This document shows, one piece after another, positions 33,996 to 41,638 of a DNA stretch of 43,889 nt. Within the stretch, counting starts at the first letter, position 1; the number at the start of each line of letters is the position of its first letter. The notes under the pieces were generated by a model. That model was not told the DNA's origin. It searched no databases and saw only the letters and a list, made by a program, of their open reading frames with translations. Position numbers and translations under genes: made by a program. The stretch covers positions 1 to 43,889 of the forward strand of contig JAPKHC010000033.1 in the NCBI GenBank assembly GCA_026647215.1, read 5' to 3'. This DNA comes from F1-120-MAGs118 sp013360535. Its GTDB lineage: Bacteria; Planctomycetota; UBA1135; GCA-002686595.

Positions 33996-34601
33996 ATGGA
34001 GAAGGGCAATCTGGCGGTCGTTCTCGGGCTCGGGCTGTTCGTAGGCGCGGGCGGGATGGCGCTCTTGAGGTTGGGCACGAGCGCGGAGGCAGGGGAGAAC
34101 GTGGTGCTGGCGGCTGACGTGTCCAACCTGGCGGCGTCCGTGTCGAGGCTGGAGGTCGTCGTCAAGGAACTCGACTGGGCAGTGCGCGCGAGTTCGGTCG
34201 GCGTCGCAGCGCCAGCGACGGAGTCGAACCGGGAGCAGGTGCGATCGGAGCCGCCCGCGGATTCGGGGCAACTGGCGCAGGCGATGTTGCGCCTGGCCGA
34301 AGCGCTCGAGAGTTTCTCCGTGAAGCTCGACAAGAGCTCGAAGGCGATCGGGCCGCTGGAGCTCAACACTGCGGCGGTCTCCAACGCTTCGCTGCTCGAG
34401 ATGGCGGAGGTTCCAGAAGAGCGATTGAAGCTCACGCATTTCGGCTGGACCCCCCAGATGGTGCTCGACCGCTACGGCGCGCCGAGCGACATCGGCCCGT
34501 CGCCGAGCGGCGGTGGCGTGAAGTGGTACTACTTCAACGCGACCGGACCCGACTTCATCTTCTGGTTCATCGACGGCTCCGTGGCGAGCGTGATGAAATG
34601 A
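33996..34601 (+). CDS. Membrane-anchored protein with BamE/SmpA-like C-terminal segment
   Basis: A 201-aa protein. The start at 33996 has GGGAG about 10 nt upstream. Residues 6-24 form a membrane anchor without lipobox; residues 35-110 are helical, with coiled-coil-like spacing. The last 55 residues (GWTPQMVLDRYGAPSDIGP, then WYYF and DFIFWFIDGSV) resemble the BamE/SmpA fold, where a helix with a P-x-x-V-x-x-x-x-G-x-P pattern precedes three strands. Function is unknown. Its stop codon overlaps the start of a 36-codon ORF (ATGA at 34598-34601), which in turn overlaps the ABM gene. The three are therefore likely translated together. Confidence 0.8.
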   Translation: MEKGNLAVVLGLGLFVGAGGMALLRLGTSAEAGENVVLAADVSNLAASVSRLEVVVKELDWAVRASSVGVAAPATESNREQVRSEPPADSGQLAQAMLRLAEALESFSVKLDKSSKAIGPLELNTAAVSNASLLEMAEVPEERLKLTHFGWTPQMVLDRYGAPSDIGPSPSGGGVKWYYFNATGPDFIFWFIDGSVASVMK

Positions 34602-34708
34602 GGCCGCAGGTTCCGGGAGCGCGACTCCCCAACGGCGGTGCCGTTCCGCTCGACCTGAAACCCGCACGGCCCGACGAGCGGGGCGAGATTGCGGAGGCGC
34701 ACGCATGA
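34598..34708 (+). CDS. Possible small ORF, translationally coupled on both sides
   Basis: A 36-aa ORF whose ATG overlaps the upstream stop (ATGA 34598-34601) and whose TGA overlaps the downstream start (ATGA 34705-34708). The product begins MRPQVPGARLPNGG and is rich in Pro, Arg and Ala, with no hydrophobic segment or known motif. The double overlap argues that ribosomes pass through it, either as a leader-type coupler or as a real micro-protein. With 36 codons in G+C-rich DNA, chance is a serious alternative. No strong ribosome site precedes it, as expected for coupling. Confidence 0.4.
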   Translation: MRPQVPGARLPNGGAVPLDLKPARPDERGEIAEAHA

Positions 34709-35073
34709 GCGGTGCGAGCGAAGGACCGTTCGCGAAGCTGCCGGAGCCGCCGTACTACGCGGTGATCTTCACGAGCCTGCGCACCGAGCGCGAAGGTGTG
34801 GAGTACGGGCGGGTCGCCGACGCGCTGGTCGAACTCGCGCGCGATCAGCCGGGGTTCCTGGGCGTCGAGAGCGTGCGCGACGGCGAACGCGTGGGCATCA
34901 CGGTGAGCTACTGGCGCGACGAGGCGTCGATCGCGGCGTGGAAGCGGCTCGCGGTGCACTTGGGCGCGCAACGGGCCGGCCGCGAGCGCTGGTACGAGCA
35001 CTACGAGCTGCGCGTCGCGCGTGTCGAGCGTGCGTACTCGTCCGTGACCAGTCCGCGCGCCGGACTCGAGTGA
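34705..35073 (+). CDS. ABM-domain (antibiotic biosynthesis monooxygenase-like) protein
   Basis: A 122-aa protein with GGAGG 7 nt before its ATG. The ferredoxin-like ABM pattern is visible: YYAVIFTSLRT as strand 1, the helix VADALVELARDQPGFLGVESVRD, GITVSYWRDEASIAAWKRL and the closing WYEHYELRVARVERAY. Members include small heme-degrading or quinol-monooxygenase-like enzymes and many of unknown substrate; the WRDEASIAAWK phrase is typical. It is probably a homodimer in the cytoplasm. It is the last gene of a coupled run (33996-35073) and lies 31 nt from the tRNA on the opposite strand. Confidence 0.9.
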   Translation: MSGASEGPFAKLPEPPYYAVIFTSLRTEREGVEYGRVADALVELARDQPGFLGVESVRDGERVGITVSYWRDEASIAAWKRLAVHLGAQRAGRERWYEHYELRVARVERAYSSVTSPRAGLE

Positions 35074-35104
35074 CCGGGGCACGCGCGGGTCGGGCTCGCG
35101 GAGG

Positions 35105-35200
35105 TGGAGGCCGGCCTCGGAGTCGAACCGAGCGATCCGATGGTTCGTCGGACCCGACGGGTTTGCAGTCCGCGGGGGACGCCCGCCCCCTGCACCGGCC
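35105..35200 (-). tRNA. tRNA-Cys (GCA) with long variable arm
   Basis: A 96-nt tRNA with encoded CCA (35105-35107). The acceptor GGCCGGT pairs with GCCGGCC through seven pairs (the last is U-G). The D stem is GGGGG/CCCCC. The anticodon loop is CTGCAAA, giving GCA. The T arm is CTCGG-TTCGACT-CCGAG, and the discriminator base is U73. U73 and GCA are the Cys identity elements. Unusual points: a variable arm of about 24 nt with a 7-bp stem, where tRNA-Cys normally has 4-5 nt; an A-C pair closing the anticodon loop (31-39); and G at position 8 with no U8-A14 pair. Sec is excluded by anticodon and discriminator; Ser, Leu and Tyr by anticodon. Confidence 0.85.
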
Positions 35201-35285
35201 CATGGAATCTGAGCCACGATCCTCGGCCACGGTTCGCAGCTTGGAAGGGAGAGGAGTTCTGGCCCTTGCCGGCGGCCCGGTCGGG

Positions 35286-35323
35286 CCGTGACCCAATTGC
35301 GATGGTTCGCAACTTGGTCACGG
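35286..35323. repeat. Imperfect inverted repeat upstream of the tRNA and the beta-helix gene
   Basis: Arms 35286-35301 and 35308-35323 pair in 14 of 16 positions around ATGGTT. A related direct repeat occurs at 35231-35244 and 35304-35317 (GGTTCGCAGCTTGG and GGTTCGCAACTTGG). It sits in the 288-nt gap between the tRNA 5' end and the beta-helix gene. It could be an operator or a transcript hairpin. No promoter is recognised beside it. Confidence 0.5.
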
Positions 35324-35488
35324 CGCGCGCCCGGGGGCGAAACAAGGCGCCCGCGGAGGGCCGGAAGCGGGGGAGTGGGCGGAATTCGCGGAAAAGCGGA
35401 CTTCGGTGTCCGTTGGCGCGGGGGAGGCGGAAGCAGGGGGAAGCCGGGGTGCACGGGGTGCTCCGGAGTCCCATTTGGAGTGATTCCC

Positions 35489-38400
35489 ATGCTTCGTTCC
35501 TTGCTTGTGTCTGCGGTTGGCGTGGCGGGCCTGTTGCCCGGGCTCGCGGCGGCGCAGACGGTGTTGAGTGGTGCGTTGTCGGACGCGACGACGGGGCCGC
35601 TGCTGTCGGGGGTCGTGTACCACGCGACCGGGTCGATCTCGGTCAACGCGGGTGCCACGCTGACGATCCAGCCGGGCGCGATCGTGAAGCTCGGCAACGG
35701 CCAGAACTTCCAGATCAGCGGCACGGTGCTCGCCAACGGCACGGCGGGGCAGCCGATCTACATCACGTCGCTGAGCGACGACTCGGCGGGCGGTGACACC
35801 AACGGCGACGGGCCGTCGAGCGGCTCGCCGGGCCAGTGGGTCTTCACGCGCTTCTTCGCCGGCAGCGACGCGAGCGTCTTCAAGAACGTGATCGTGCGCC
35901 ACGGCGGCGCGGGCGGGTGGAACCCGATCCGGCTCGACAACTCGGCGGCGACCTTCGAGGCCTGCACGATCGAGAACAACGCGGGTCCGGGCTTCGAGCT
36001 GACGAACAGCGCCGCTCGTCCGACGATCGCGGGCTGCACGATCCGCAACAACACGGGCTGGGCCATCTCCGGCGCGCGCTTCGACACGCTCGCGAACCTC
36101 TCGAACAACCGCGCGACGGGCAACGGCGGCAACGCGGTGCTCGTCAGCACGTCGACCGTGCAGGCCGACGCGTCGATCGTCGCGACCAACGGCATCAACG
36201 GCGTGCTGGCGCTCCAGAGCGGTCTCAGCCTGCCCGCGGGCCGCACGCTCGACGTCGGGCCGGGCGTGGTCTTCAAGTTCTTCCCCGGCGGCACCTCGGA
36301 GATCGCGGGCACGCTGAACACCCAGGGGTCGAGCTCGCGCCCGGTGATCTTCACCTCCATCTTCGATGACACGGTCGGCGGCGACTCGAACGGGGACGGG
36401 CCGTCGAACGCGCTCCCGGGTCAATGGGTCTACACGCGCTTCTACTCGAGCTCGAGCGCGTCGCAGGTCGTCCGCACGCACTTCCGGTTCGGCGGGGCCG
36501 GCGCCTGGACGCCGATCCGCATCGAGGACGCGAGCCCGACCTTCCAGAACTGCACCGTCTCGTCGAGCGCCGCCGACGGCCTCTTCATCGCGAGCTCCAG
36601 CGGTCGTCCGACGCTGCAGGCCTGCAAGTTCGAGAACAACGTGGGCTGGGCGATCGTCGCCCAGGGCTTCGAGTCGCTCGCCAACGTGAGCGGCTCGGTC
36701 GCGGTTGGCAACTCGGTCAACGCGGTCCGTGTCCTGAACGGGGGACTCGCGAGCGACACCGTGCTCCGACCCGCGTCCGGCATCAACGGCGTGATCGTGG
36801 CGTCTTCGATCGGAATCCCGGCGGGCCGCACGCTGACGATCGAGGCCGGCACGATCCTCAAGCTGTTCGCGGGCGGCGCGATCGAGGTGCCGGGCACGCT
36901 CTTGAGCAACGGCACGCCCACGCAGCCGGTGGTGATCACGTCGTTCTTCGACGACGCCTACGGCGGCGACACGAACACGGATGGCCCCTCGAACGGAGTT
37001 CCCGGCCAGTGGGTCTACACGCGCTTCTACGCGTCGGCGAGCAGCTCGCTGCTCTTCAACACGATCTTCCGCTTCGGCGGCGCCGGCGGCTGGACGCCGG
37101 TGCGGTTCGACGGCTCGAGTCCGACGCTCGCGCGCTGCACGATCGAGAACGCGGCCCTCCACGGCATCAGCTACGCGGGCTCGCCCAGCCAGGCGCGCCT
37201 CGACCAGTGCGTCGTGCGCGGCAACGTCGGCTACGCGATCACGGACGTGCAGCTCGAGTCCGTGCCGTACATCACGCGGCTGCAGGCGACCGGCAACGGC
37301 CAGAACCAGGTGCGCGTGACGAGCGCCAACCTCGCGTCGAACGTCTACCTCGACGGCAACAGCGGCCTGAACGGCGTCGTGGTGTGCGCCACGTCGCCGG
37401 TGGTCTCGACGGGCACGACGCTGACGCTCGGCCCCGGCGCGATCCTCAAGTTCACGCTCGGACAGAACCTGCAGGTGAGCGGCTCGCTCGTGGTCGCAGC
37501 GACCGGCGACCGGCCGGCGATCCTGACGTCGGAGTTCGACGACGCTGCCGGCGGCGACTCGAACGGCGCCGCGGGCGGACCGAACGCCAACCAGTGGACG
37601 TTCCTGACGATCCACTCGACCTCGCCGGCCACGGACGTCGAGCACCTGATCGTGCGTTATGCGGGCGCGGGAGGCTGGCACGCGCTGCGTTGCCTCGCTC
37701 CGACGGCGCGACTGCGACATGTCGACGTCAACCAGTCCGGCAACGGGTTCGAGCTTCAGGCGTTCGCGTCGGCGGACTACCTGACGGCCTGGAACATCAG
37801 CGCCGGAACCGGCTTCTCGCTCACCGGCGGCAACGTCGATGTCGAGCGCGCGTCGGCGAATGGCTGCAACGTGGGGTTCGCGCGCGGGGGGAGCTTCACG
37901 GGCCTCGTGACGAGCTCGATCTCGTGGGGCAACTCGACGAATGCTCAGGGTTTCCTCGCCAACCAGGCGATCTACAGCGACGGCTTCGGCGCGGGGTTGG
38001 GCAACCTGAACGTCGATCCGATGTTCCTGCAGACGTTCCCCGGTGACTTGCGCCTCGCGCCGGGCTCGCCCTGCGTCGACGCAGGCGATCCCGCGAGCCC
38101 GAAGGACGCCGACTGCACGCGCGCCGACATGGGCTCCGCGTTCCCCGAGGACTCGCCGGACTTCTACTGCACCGCGAAGGTCAACTCGTTCGGCTGCTCG
38201 CCGTTCCTCGGCGTGACGGGCTTCACTCGCACGCAGTCGTCGGAGCCGCTGCGCGTGCGCGCCTTCAACGTGCTCAACAACAAGGTGGGCCTGTTCTTCT
38301 ACGGCACGAGCGGCCGTCAGGCGCATCCGTTCCAGGGGGGCTTCAAGTGCGTGCTCGATCCGATCCGGCGCACGGCGACGAGCCTGTCGGGAGGCGTGAG

Positions 38401-38578
38401 CGGCTTCGCGAACTGCACGGGCGTGCTGACGCTCGACGTCACCGCGCTCGCGGCCTCGGGCTCGCACCCGACGCTCGTGGGTGGCGCGACGGTGCAGGTG
38501 CAGTCGTGGTACCGCGACCCGGCCGCGGTGGCGGGCTCGGGCCTGTCGAACGCGGTCGAGTTCACGCTCTGCCAGTAA
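35489..38578 (+). CDS. Giant secreted beta-helix protein with four tandem units and shared C-terminal domain
   Basis: A 1029-aa exported protein. The ATG at 35489 has GGAG 8 nt upstream and opens a signal peptide ending AAA-Q. From residue 40 to about 790 it is a right-handed beta-helix with rungs such as TLTIQPGAIVKLGNGQ, PTIAGCTIRNNTGWAI and FKNVIVRHGGAGGW. Four long units repeat every 195-196 residues, each marked by DD-x-x-GGD-x-N-x-D/A-GP at about 97, 293, 488 and 684. The fourth is the most worn. The Asp/Gly marker could bind calcium. Residues 894-1029 are the shared domain (CTAKVNSFGC, GLFFYG, DPIRRTA, WYRDPA, tail VEFTLCQ) with the four Cys. No lyase active site is seen. It may be a surface fibre or adhesin. 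Confidence 0.92.
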   Translation: MLRSLLVSAVGVAGLLPGLAAAQTVLSGALSDATTGPLLSGVVYHATGSISVNAGATLTIQPGAIVKLGNGQNFQISGTVLANGTAGQPIYITSLSDDSAGGDTNGDGPSSGSPGQWVFTRFFAGSDASVFKNVIVRHGGAGGWNPIRLDNSAATFEACTIENNAGPGFELTNSAARPTIAGCTIRNNTGWAISGARFDTLANLSNNRATGNGGNAVLVSTSTVQADASIVATNGINGVLALQSGLSLPAGRTLDVGPGVVFKFFPGGTSEIAGTLNTQGSSSRPVIFTSIFDDTVGGDSNGDGPSNALPGQWVYTRFYSSSSASQVVRTHFRFGGAGAWTPIRIEDASPTFQNCTVSSSAADGLFIASSSGRPTLQACKFENNVGWAIVAQGFESLANVSGSVAVGNSVNAVRVLNGGLASDTVLRPASGINGVIVASSIGIPAGRTLTIEAGTILKLFAGGAIEVPGTLLSNGTPTQPVVITSFFDDAYGGDTNTDGPSNGVPGQWVYTRFYASASSSLLFNTIFRFGGAGGWTPVRFDGSSPTLARCTIENAALHGISYAGSPSQARLDQCVVRGNVGYAITDVQLESVPYITRLQATGNGQNQVRVTSANLASNVYLDGNSGLNGVVVCATSPVVSTGTTLTLGPGAILKFTLGQNLQVSGSLVVAATGDRPAILTSEFDDAAGGDSNGAAGGPNANQWTFLTIHSTSPATDVEHLIVRYAGAGGWHALRCLAPTARLRHVDVNQSGNGFELQAFASADYLTAWNISAGTGFSLTGGNVDVERASANGCNVGFARGGSFTGLVTSSISWGNSTNAQGFLANQAIYSDGFGAGLGNLNVDPMFLQTFPGDLRLAPGSPCVDAGDPASPKDADCTRADMGSAFPEDSPDFYCTAKVNSFGCSPFLGVTGFTRTQSSEPLRVRAFNVLNNKVGLFFYGTSGRQAHPFQGGFKCVLDPIRRTATSLSGGVSGFANCTGVLTLDVTALAASGSHPTLVGGATVQVQSWYRDPAAVAGSGLSNAVEFTLCQ

Positions 38579-38610
38579 GACGAGGCACGTTGGCTGGCCC
38601 GAGGGAGGCC

Positions 38611-38686
38611 ACTCCGCTGCGCTCCCCCGTGGCGCGGCGGAGTCGAAAGGACGGCGGCGGTCGCGCAGCTCGTGCGACCGCCGCCG
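38611..38686. terminator. Two hairpins between convergent genes
   Basis: Stem 1 is 38611-38622 with 38632-38643 (12 bp, one G-U). Stem 2 is 38652-38664 with 38674-38686 (13 bp, perfect). They fill the 115-nt gap between the beta-helix gene and the opposing symporter gene and can act for both. No U-tract. Confidence 0.65.
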
Positions 38687-38693
38687 GACTGTC

Positions 38694-39962
38694 TCAGGTG
38701 CGCTTGCGCGTGGCCCGCTCGAGCACGGCCGCACCGACCGCGTCGCCCCAGACGTTGACGGACGTGCGGAAGCGGTCGAGCACCCAGTCGACGGCGAGCA
38801 GCAGGCCGACGCCTTCCGCCGGGAGGCCGACGGCCTGCAGCACGAGCACCATCGTGACCAAGCCGGCCTCGGGGATCGCGGCGGCGCCGATGGCCGCGAG
38901 TGTGGCGGTGAGCGCGACGATCGCGAGCGCGGCGGCGTCGAGCTCGATTCCCAGCGACTGCGCGATGAACACGGCGGCGACGGCTTCGTACAGCGCCGTG
39001 CCGTCCATGTTCACGGTCGCGCCGATCGGCAGCACGAAGTCGGCTGAGCGGGCCGAGACGCCGGCGCGCTCGACCACGCAGCGGCGCGTGATGCCGAGGG
39101 TGGCGGCCGACGACGCGGTCCCGAGCGCGGTGAGCAGCGCCTCGAAGAGCTGCACGAAGTAGCGCAGCGGGTTCCGTCCGGCGAAGACCCGCAGGACGAG
39201 CGGCAACACGACGAACGCGTGGAGCGCGAGGCCCGAGAGCACGGTGAGCGAGTACGCGAGCAGCCGCTCGAGTTCCGAGACGACGGCTGCGCCACCTCCG
39301 GCGCGTCCCAGGCGTTCCGCGACCAAGGCCAGCACGCCGAGGGGAGCGAATTCGACGACCCAGCGCACCAGCACGTACAGCGCGCGGTTGGCGGCGCCGA
39401 GCGCGTCGAGCAGCGGCGCGGCGCGCTCGATGCGGGTGAGCGCTATGCCGAAGGCGAGGCTCGCCACGATCAGGCCGAGCACGTTGCCGCGCGCTGCGGC
39501 CTCGAACAGGTTCGTGGGCACCAGCCCGCGCACGACCTCGGCGATCGAGTCGAGCGCGGAAACCCGCTCGGGGACGGAACCGGCCAGCGGCACCGACGCG
39601 GCACCGGCGCTGCCCGGGTGGATCCAAGTGACGAGTGCGACACCGATCAGGACGGCGACCACCGTCGTCGAGAGGAAGTACAGCGTCGTTCCCGCCGCGA
39701 GACGGCGCACGGAACGCCCGCCGCCGAGTTCTTGCACCCCAAGGATCATTCCCAGCACGACGAGCGGCACCATCAGCGCCTTGAGCGCCGCGAGGAACAG
39801 CTCGCCCGTCAGGCGCACGCCGAGCGTGAAGGCCGCGAGCTCAGGGTCACCCCAGCGCTCTCCCAGGGCCCAGCCGAGGGCGATGCCACTCAGACCCCCG
39901 GCCGCCATCGAGAGGGGGAGTCGCCACGTGTTCCAGCGGGAGGAAGGCGCCATGGCGCCCAT
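38694..39962 (-). CDS. Dicarboxylate/amino acid:cation symporter (DAACS family)
   Basis: A 422-aa inner-membrane transporter of the GltP/DctA family, with eight or so membrane helices and two re-entrant loops. Clear marks are the Ser-rich loop TASSAATLGITRRCVV and LPIGATVNMDGTALYEAV with the signature NMDG at 318-321, the cation and substrate site region. Family members take up glutamate, aspartate or C4-dicarboxylates with Na+ or H+. The C-terminal substrate-determining residues cannot be assigned safely by eye. The start at 39962 or the Met at 39953 are both possible. Its neighbour on the same strand is the MscS-type channel gene, whose stop is 54 nt upstream of this start. Confidence 0.93.
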   Translation of the reverse strand: MGAMAPSSRWNTWRLPLSMAAGGLSGIALGWALGERWGDPELAAFTLGVRLTGELFLAALKALMVPLVVLGMILGVQELGGGRSVRRLAAGTTLYFLSTTVVAVLIGVALVTWIHPGSAGAASVPLAGSVPERVSALDSIAEVVRGLVPTNLFEAAARGNVLGLIVASLAFGIALTRIERAAPLLDALGAANRALYVLVRWVVEFAPLGVLALVAERLGRAGGGAAVVSELERLLAYSLTVLSGLALHAFVVLPLVLRVFAGRNPLRYFVQLFEALLTALGTASSAATLGITRRCVVERAGVSARSADFVLPIGATVNMDGTALYEAVAAVFIAQSLGIELDAAALAIVALTATLAAIGAAAIPEAGLVTMVLVLQAVGLPAEGVGLLLAVDWVLDRFRTSVNVWGDAVGAAVLERATRKRT

Positions 39963-40016
39963 CCTGCCGCGTGCGGGCGCCGCCCGCCATTCATTTGAGC
40001 TGCAATCAATCGCGGG

Positions 40017-41591
40017 TCAGCGCGGGAGCGGCGCGAGCTTCGGCGCGGGCGGGTCGGCCTCGTAGTGCGGCGACATGATCTGCACGCCGGCCGCGTTGAA
40101 CTCGTCCTGGATGTTCTGGTGCAGCTCGCTGTAGATGGCCTTCATCCGCCGCGGCTCGCGTGTCGTCGCGTTCAGCTCGTAGGACACGTAGAAATCGCCG
40201 AGTTCGGTCTGGTGGACGAAGGGCGCGGGCTCCGACAGCAGGCCGTTCGTGCGCCGCGCGGCGGAGAGCAGGAGCTCGTGCACCTGCCGCCACGGCGTGT
40301 CGTAGCCGATCGTCACGGTCGTGTGCAGCACGAGGCCCTCGGTCGCGGCGCGAGCGGAGTAGTTGACGACCTGCCCGGAGAGCAGCGAGCCGTTGGGCAC
40401 CGTCACGATCTCGTTCTTCGAGGTGCGCAGGCGCGTGACGAGCAGGTCGAGCTCGACCACGTCGCCTTCGACCTCGCCGACGCGGATGCGGTCGCCCGTG
40501 CGGAACAGGCGGCTGAAGACGAGCAGCAGGCCTCCGGCGAAGTTGGCGGCGGCGCCCGAGGAGCCGAACGTGAACACGGCGCCGAACAGCAGGCTCAGGC
40601 CGCGAAACGCGGGCGAATCCGAGCCGGGCACGTAGGGGAACACGGTCACGATCGCGGTCGCGATCACGACGAGGCGGGCGAGCTTGAAGACGCGCAGGCT
40701 GTGGTCGGGCTCGACGCCGGGGATGCGGATCGTGCCGCGCTGCGACTCGACGGCGAGGAAACGCAGCAGCTGGATCGACCAGCGGGCGAGCAGCACGACG
40801 ACGAGGATGAAGAACAGGTCGCCGACGTTGGCGAGCAGGCCGAGGCCGAGCTGCTCGAGCGGCCGCAGCGCGTAGCCGAGCAGCGCGAGGGCCCACGAGC
40901 GCGTGAGCGGGATCAGCGCGAACACGACCTCGAGGTACACGAGCGTGAGCACGCCGACGGCGATCCAGCGCAGCGTCGAGAGGAAACGTCGCTGCAGGTC
41001 ACGCCGCAGGCGCTCGACGTTCGTCGGAGAAGCCTGAGTCTCGGTCGGAGTCAAGCGCAGCAGCAGCCGGCGATGGAGTCTGCCGACGAGAACGAGCAGC
41101 AGCGCGAACCCGAGCGTCGCTGCGGCGGAGAGACCGAGCATCTTCCAGCGTTCGTCCGGCAGTCGACGCTGGCGGTAGCTCTCGATCGCCTCGCGCGCGC
41201 GCGTGAGGCGGCGCGCGACGCATTCCTGGATCGGCAGCGCGTCCGCGGCGGCGTCCAGGCGAGTGACGACGCTGACGAGCTCGTCGGCGTACCGCAGTTC
41301 ACCTTCGTCATCGACGATCGTGACTCCGAACAGCTCCGGGCTGAAGAACGGGTCTTCGGCGAACTCGAGCAGTCGGGCCTGCGTGCGGGCTGCGCGCTCG
41401 GACGCCGTGAAGGGGCCGAGCGCGCCGTGCAAGCGGAACAGCTCGACGCCATCGAGAGCGACGGGCTGGCCGACGTCGGCGGGAGCGGTGTTCGACTGCG
41501 CACGCGCTGGACCGACGAAAGCGATCAGGGCGAGGAGCGCGAGCAGGGAACCGAGGACGACGGAACGCCACCGGAGCGGGGGGAGCTGCAC
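40017..41591 (-). CDS. MscS-type mechanosensitive channel with N-terminal extracytoplasmic part
   Basis: A 524-aa protein. The GTG at 41591 is chosen because it opens a signal peptide (LGSLLALLALIAFVGPARA-Q); no better start is visible. Residues 32-140 are outside and helical with no known domain. Hydrophobic segments lie at about 150-170, 205-225, 240-290 and 305-325. The pore helix is rich in Gly and Ala (FGSSGAAANFAGGLLLVFS, about 335-355). The MscS beta domain follows (GDRIRVGEVEGDVVELDLLVTRLRT, VPNGSLLSGQVVNYS) and then the C-terminal alpha/beta domain to about 505. Such channels release solutes on osmotic downshock. The longer N-terminal part may act as a regulatory cap. Confidence 0.93.
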   Translation of the reverse strand: MQLPPLRWRSVVLGSLLALLALIAFVGPARAQSNTAPADVGQPVALDGVELFRLHGALGPFTASERAARTQARLLEFAEDPFFSPELFGVTIVDDEGELRYADELVSVVTRLDAAADALPIQECVARRLTRAREAIESYRQRRLPDERWKMLGLSAAATLGFALLLVLVGRLHRRLLLRLTPTETQASPTNVERLRRDLQRRFLSTLRWIAVGVLTLVYLEVVFALIPLTRSWALALLGYALRPLEQLGLGLLANVGDLFFILVVVLLARWSIQLLRFLAVESQRGTIRIPGVEPDHSLRVFKLARLVVIATAIVTVFPYVPGSDSPAFRGLSLLFGAVFTFGSSGAAANFAGGLLLVFSRLFRTGDRIRVGEVEGDVVELDLLVTRLRTSKNEIVTVPNGSLLSGQVVNYSARAATEGLVLHTTVTIGYDTPWRQVHELLLSAARRTNGLLSEPAPFVHQTELGDFYVSYELNATTREPRRMKAIYSELHQNIQDEFNAAGVQIMSPHYEADPPAPKLAPLPR

Positions 41592-41638
41592 GCGCGGAAG
41601 GGTAGCAGCGCAGGCACGCGGAGTCCTGCGCCGGGGAG

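Noticed and set aside
35105..35200. tRNA-Sec or tRNA-Ser
   Set aside because: The long arm fits, but the anticodon is GCA and the discriminator base is U. Sec would have UCA and G73; Ser anticodons differ.
35105..35489. Integration site of a genomic island at the tRNA
   Set aside because: No integrase, no repeated tRNA 3' end and no change of composition was noticed on either side.
35318..38734. An 1138-codon minus-strand frame opposite the beta-helix gene
   Set aside because: Antisense shadow; Arg/Asp/Val-rich without domains, repeated only because the sense gene is repeated.
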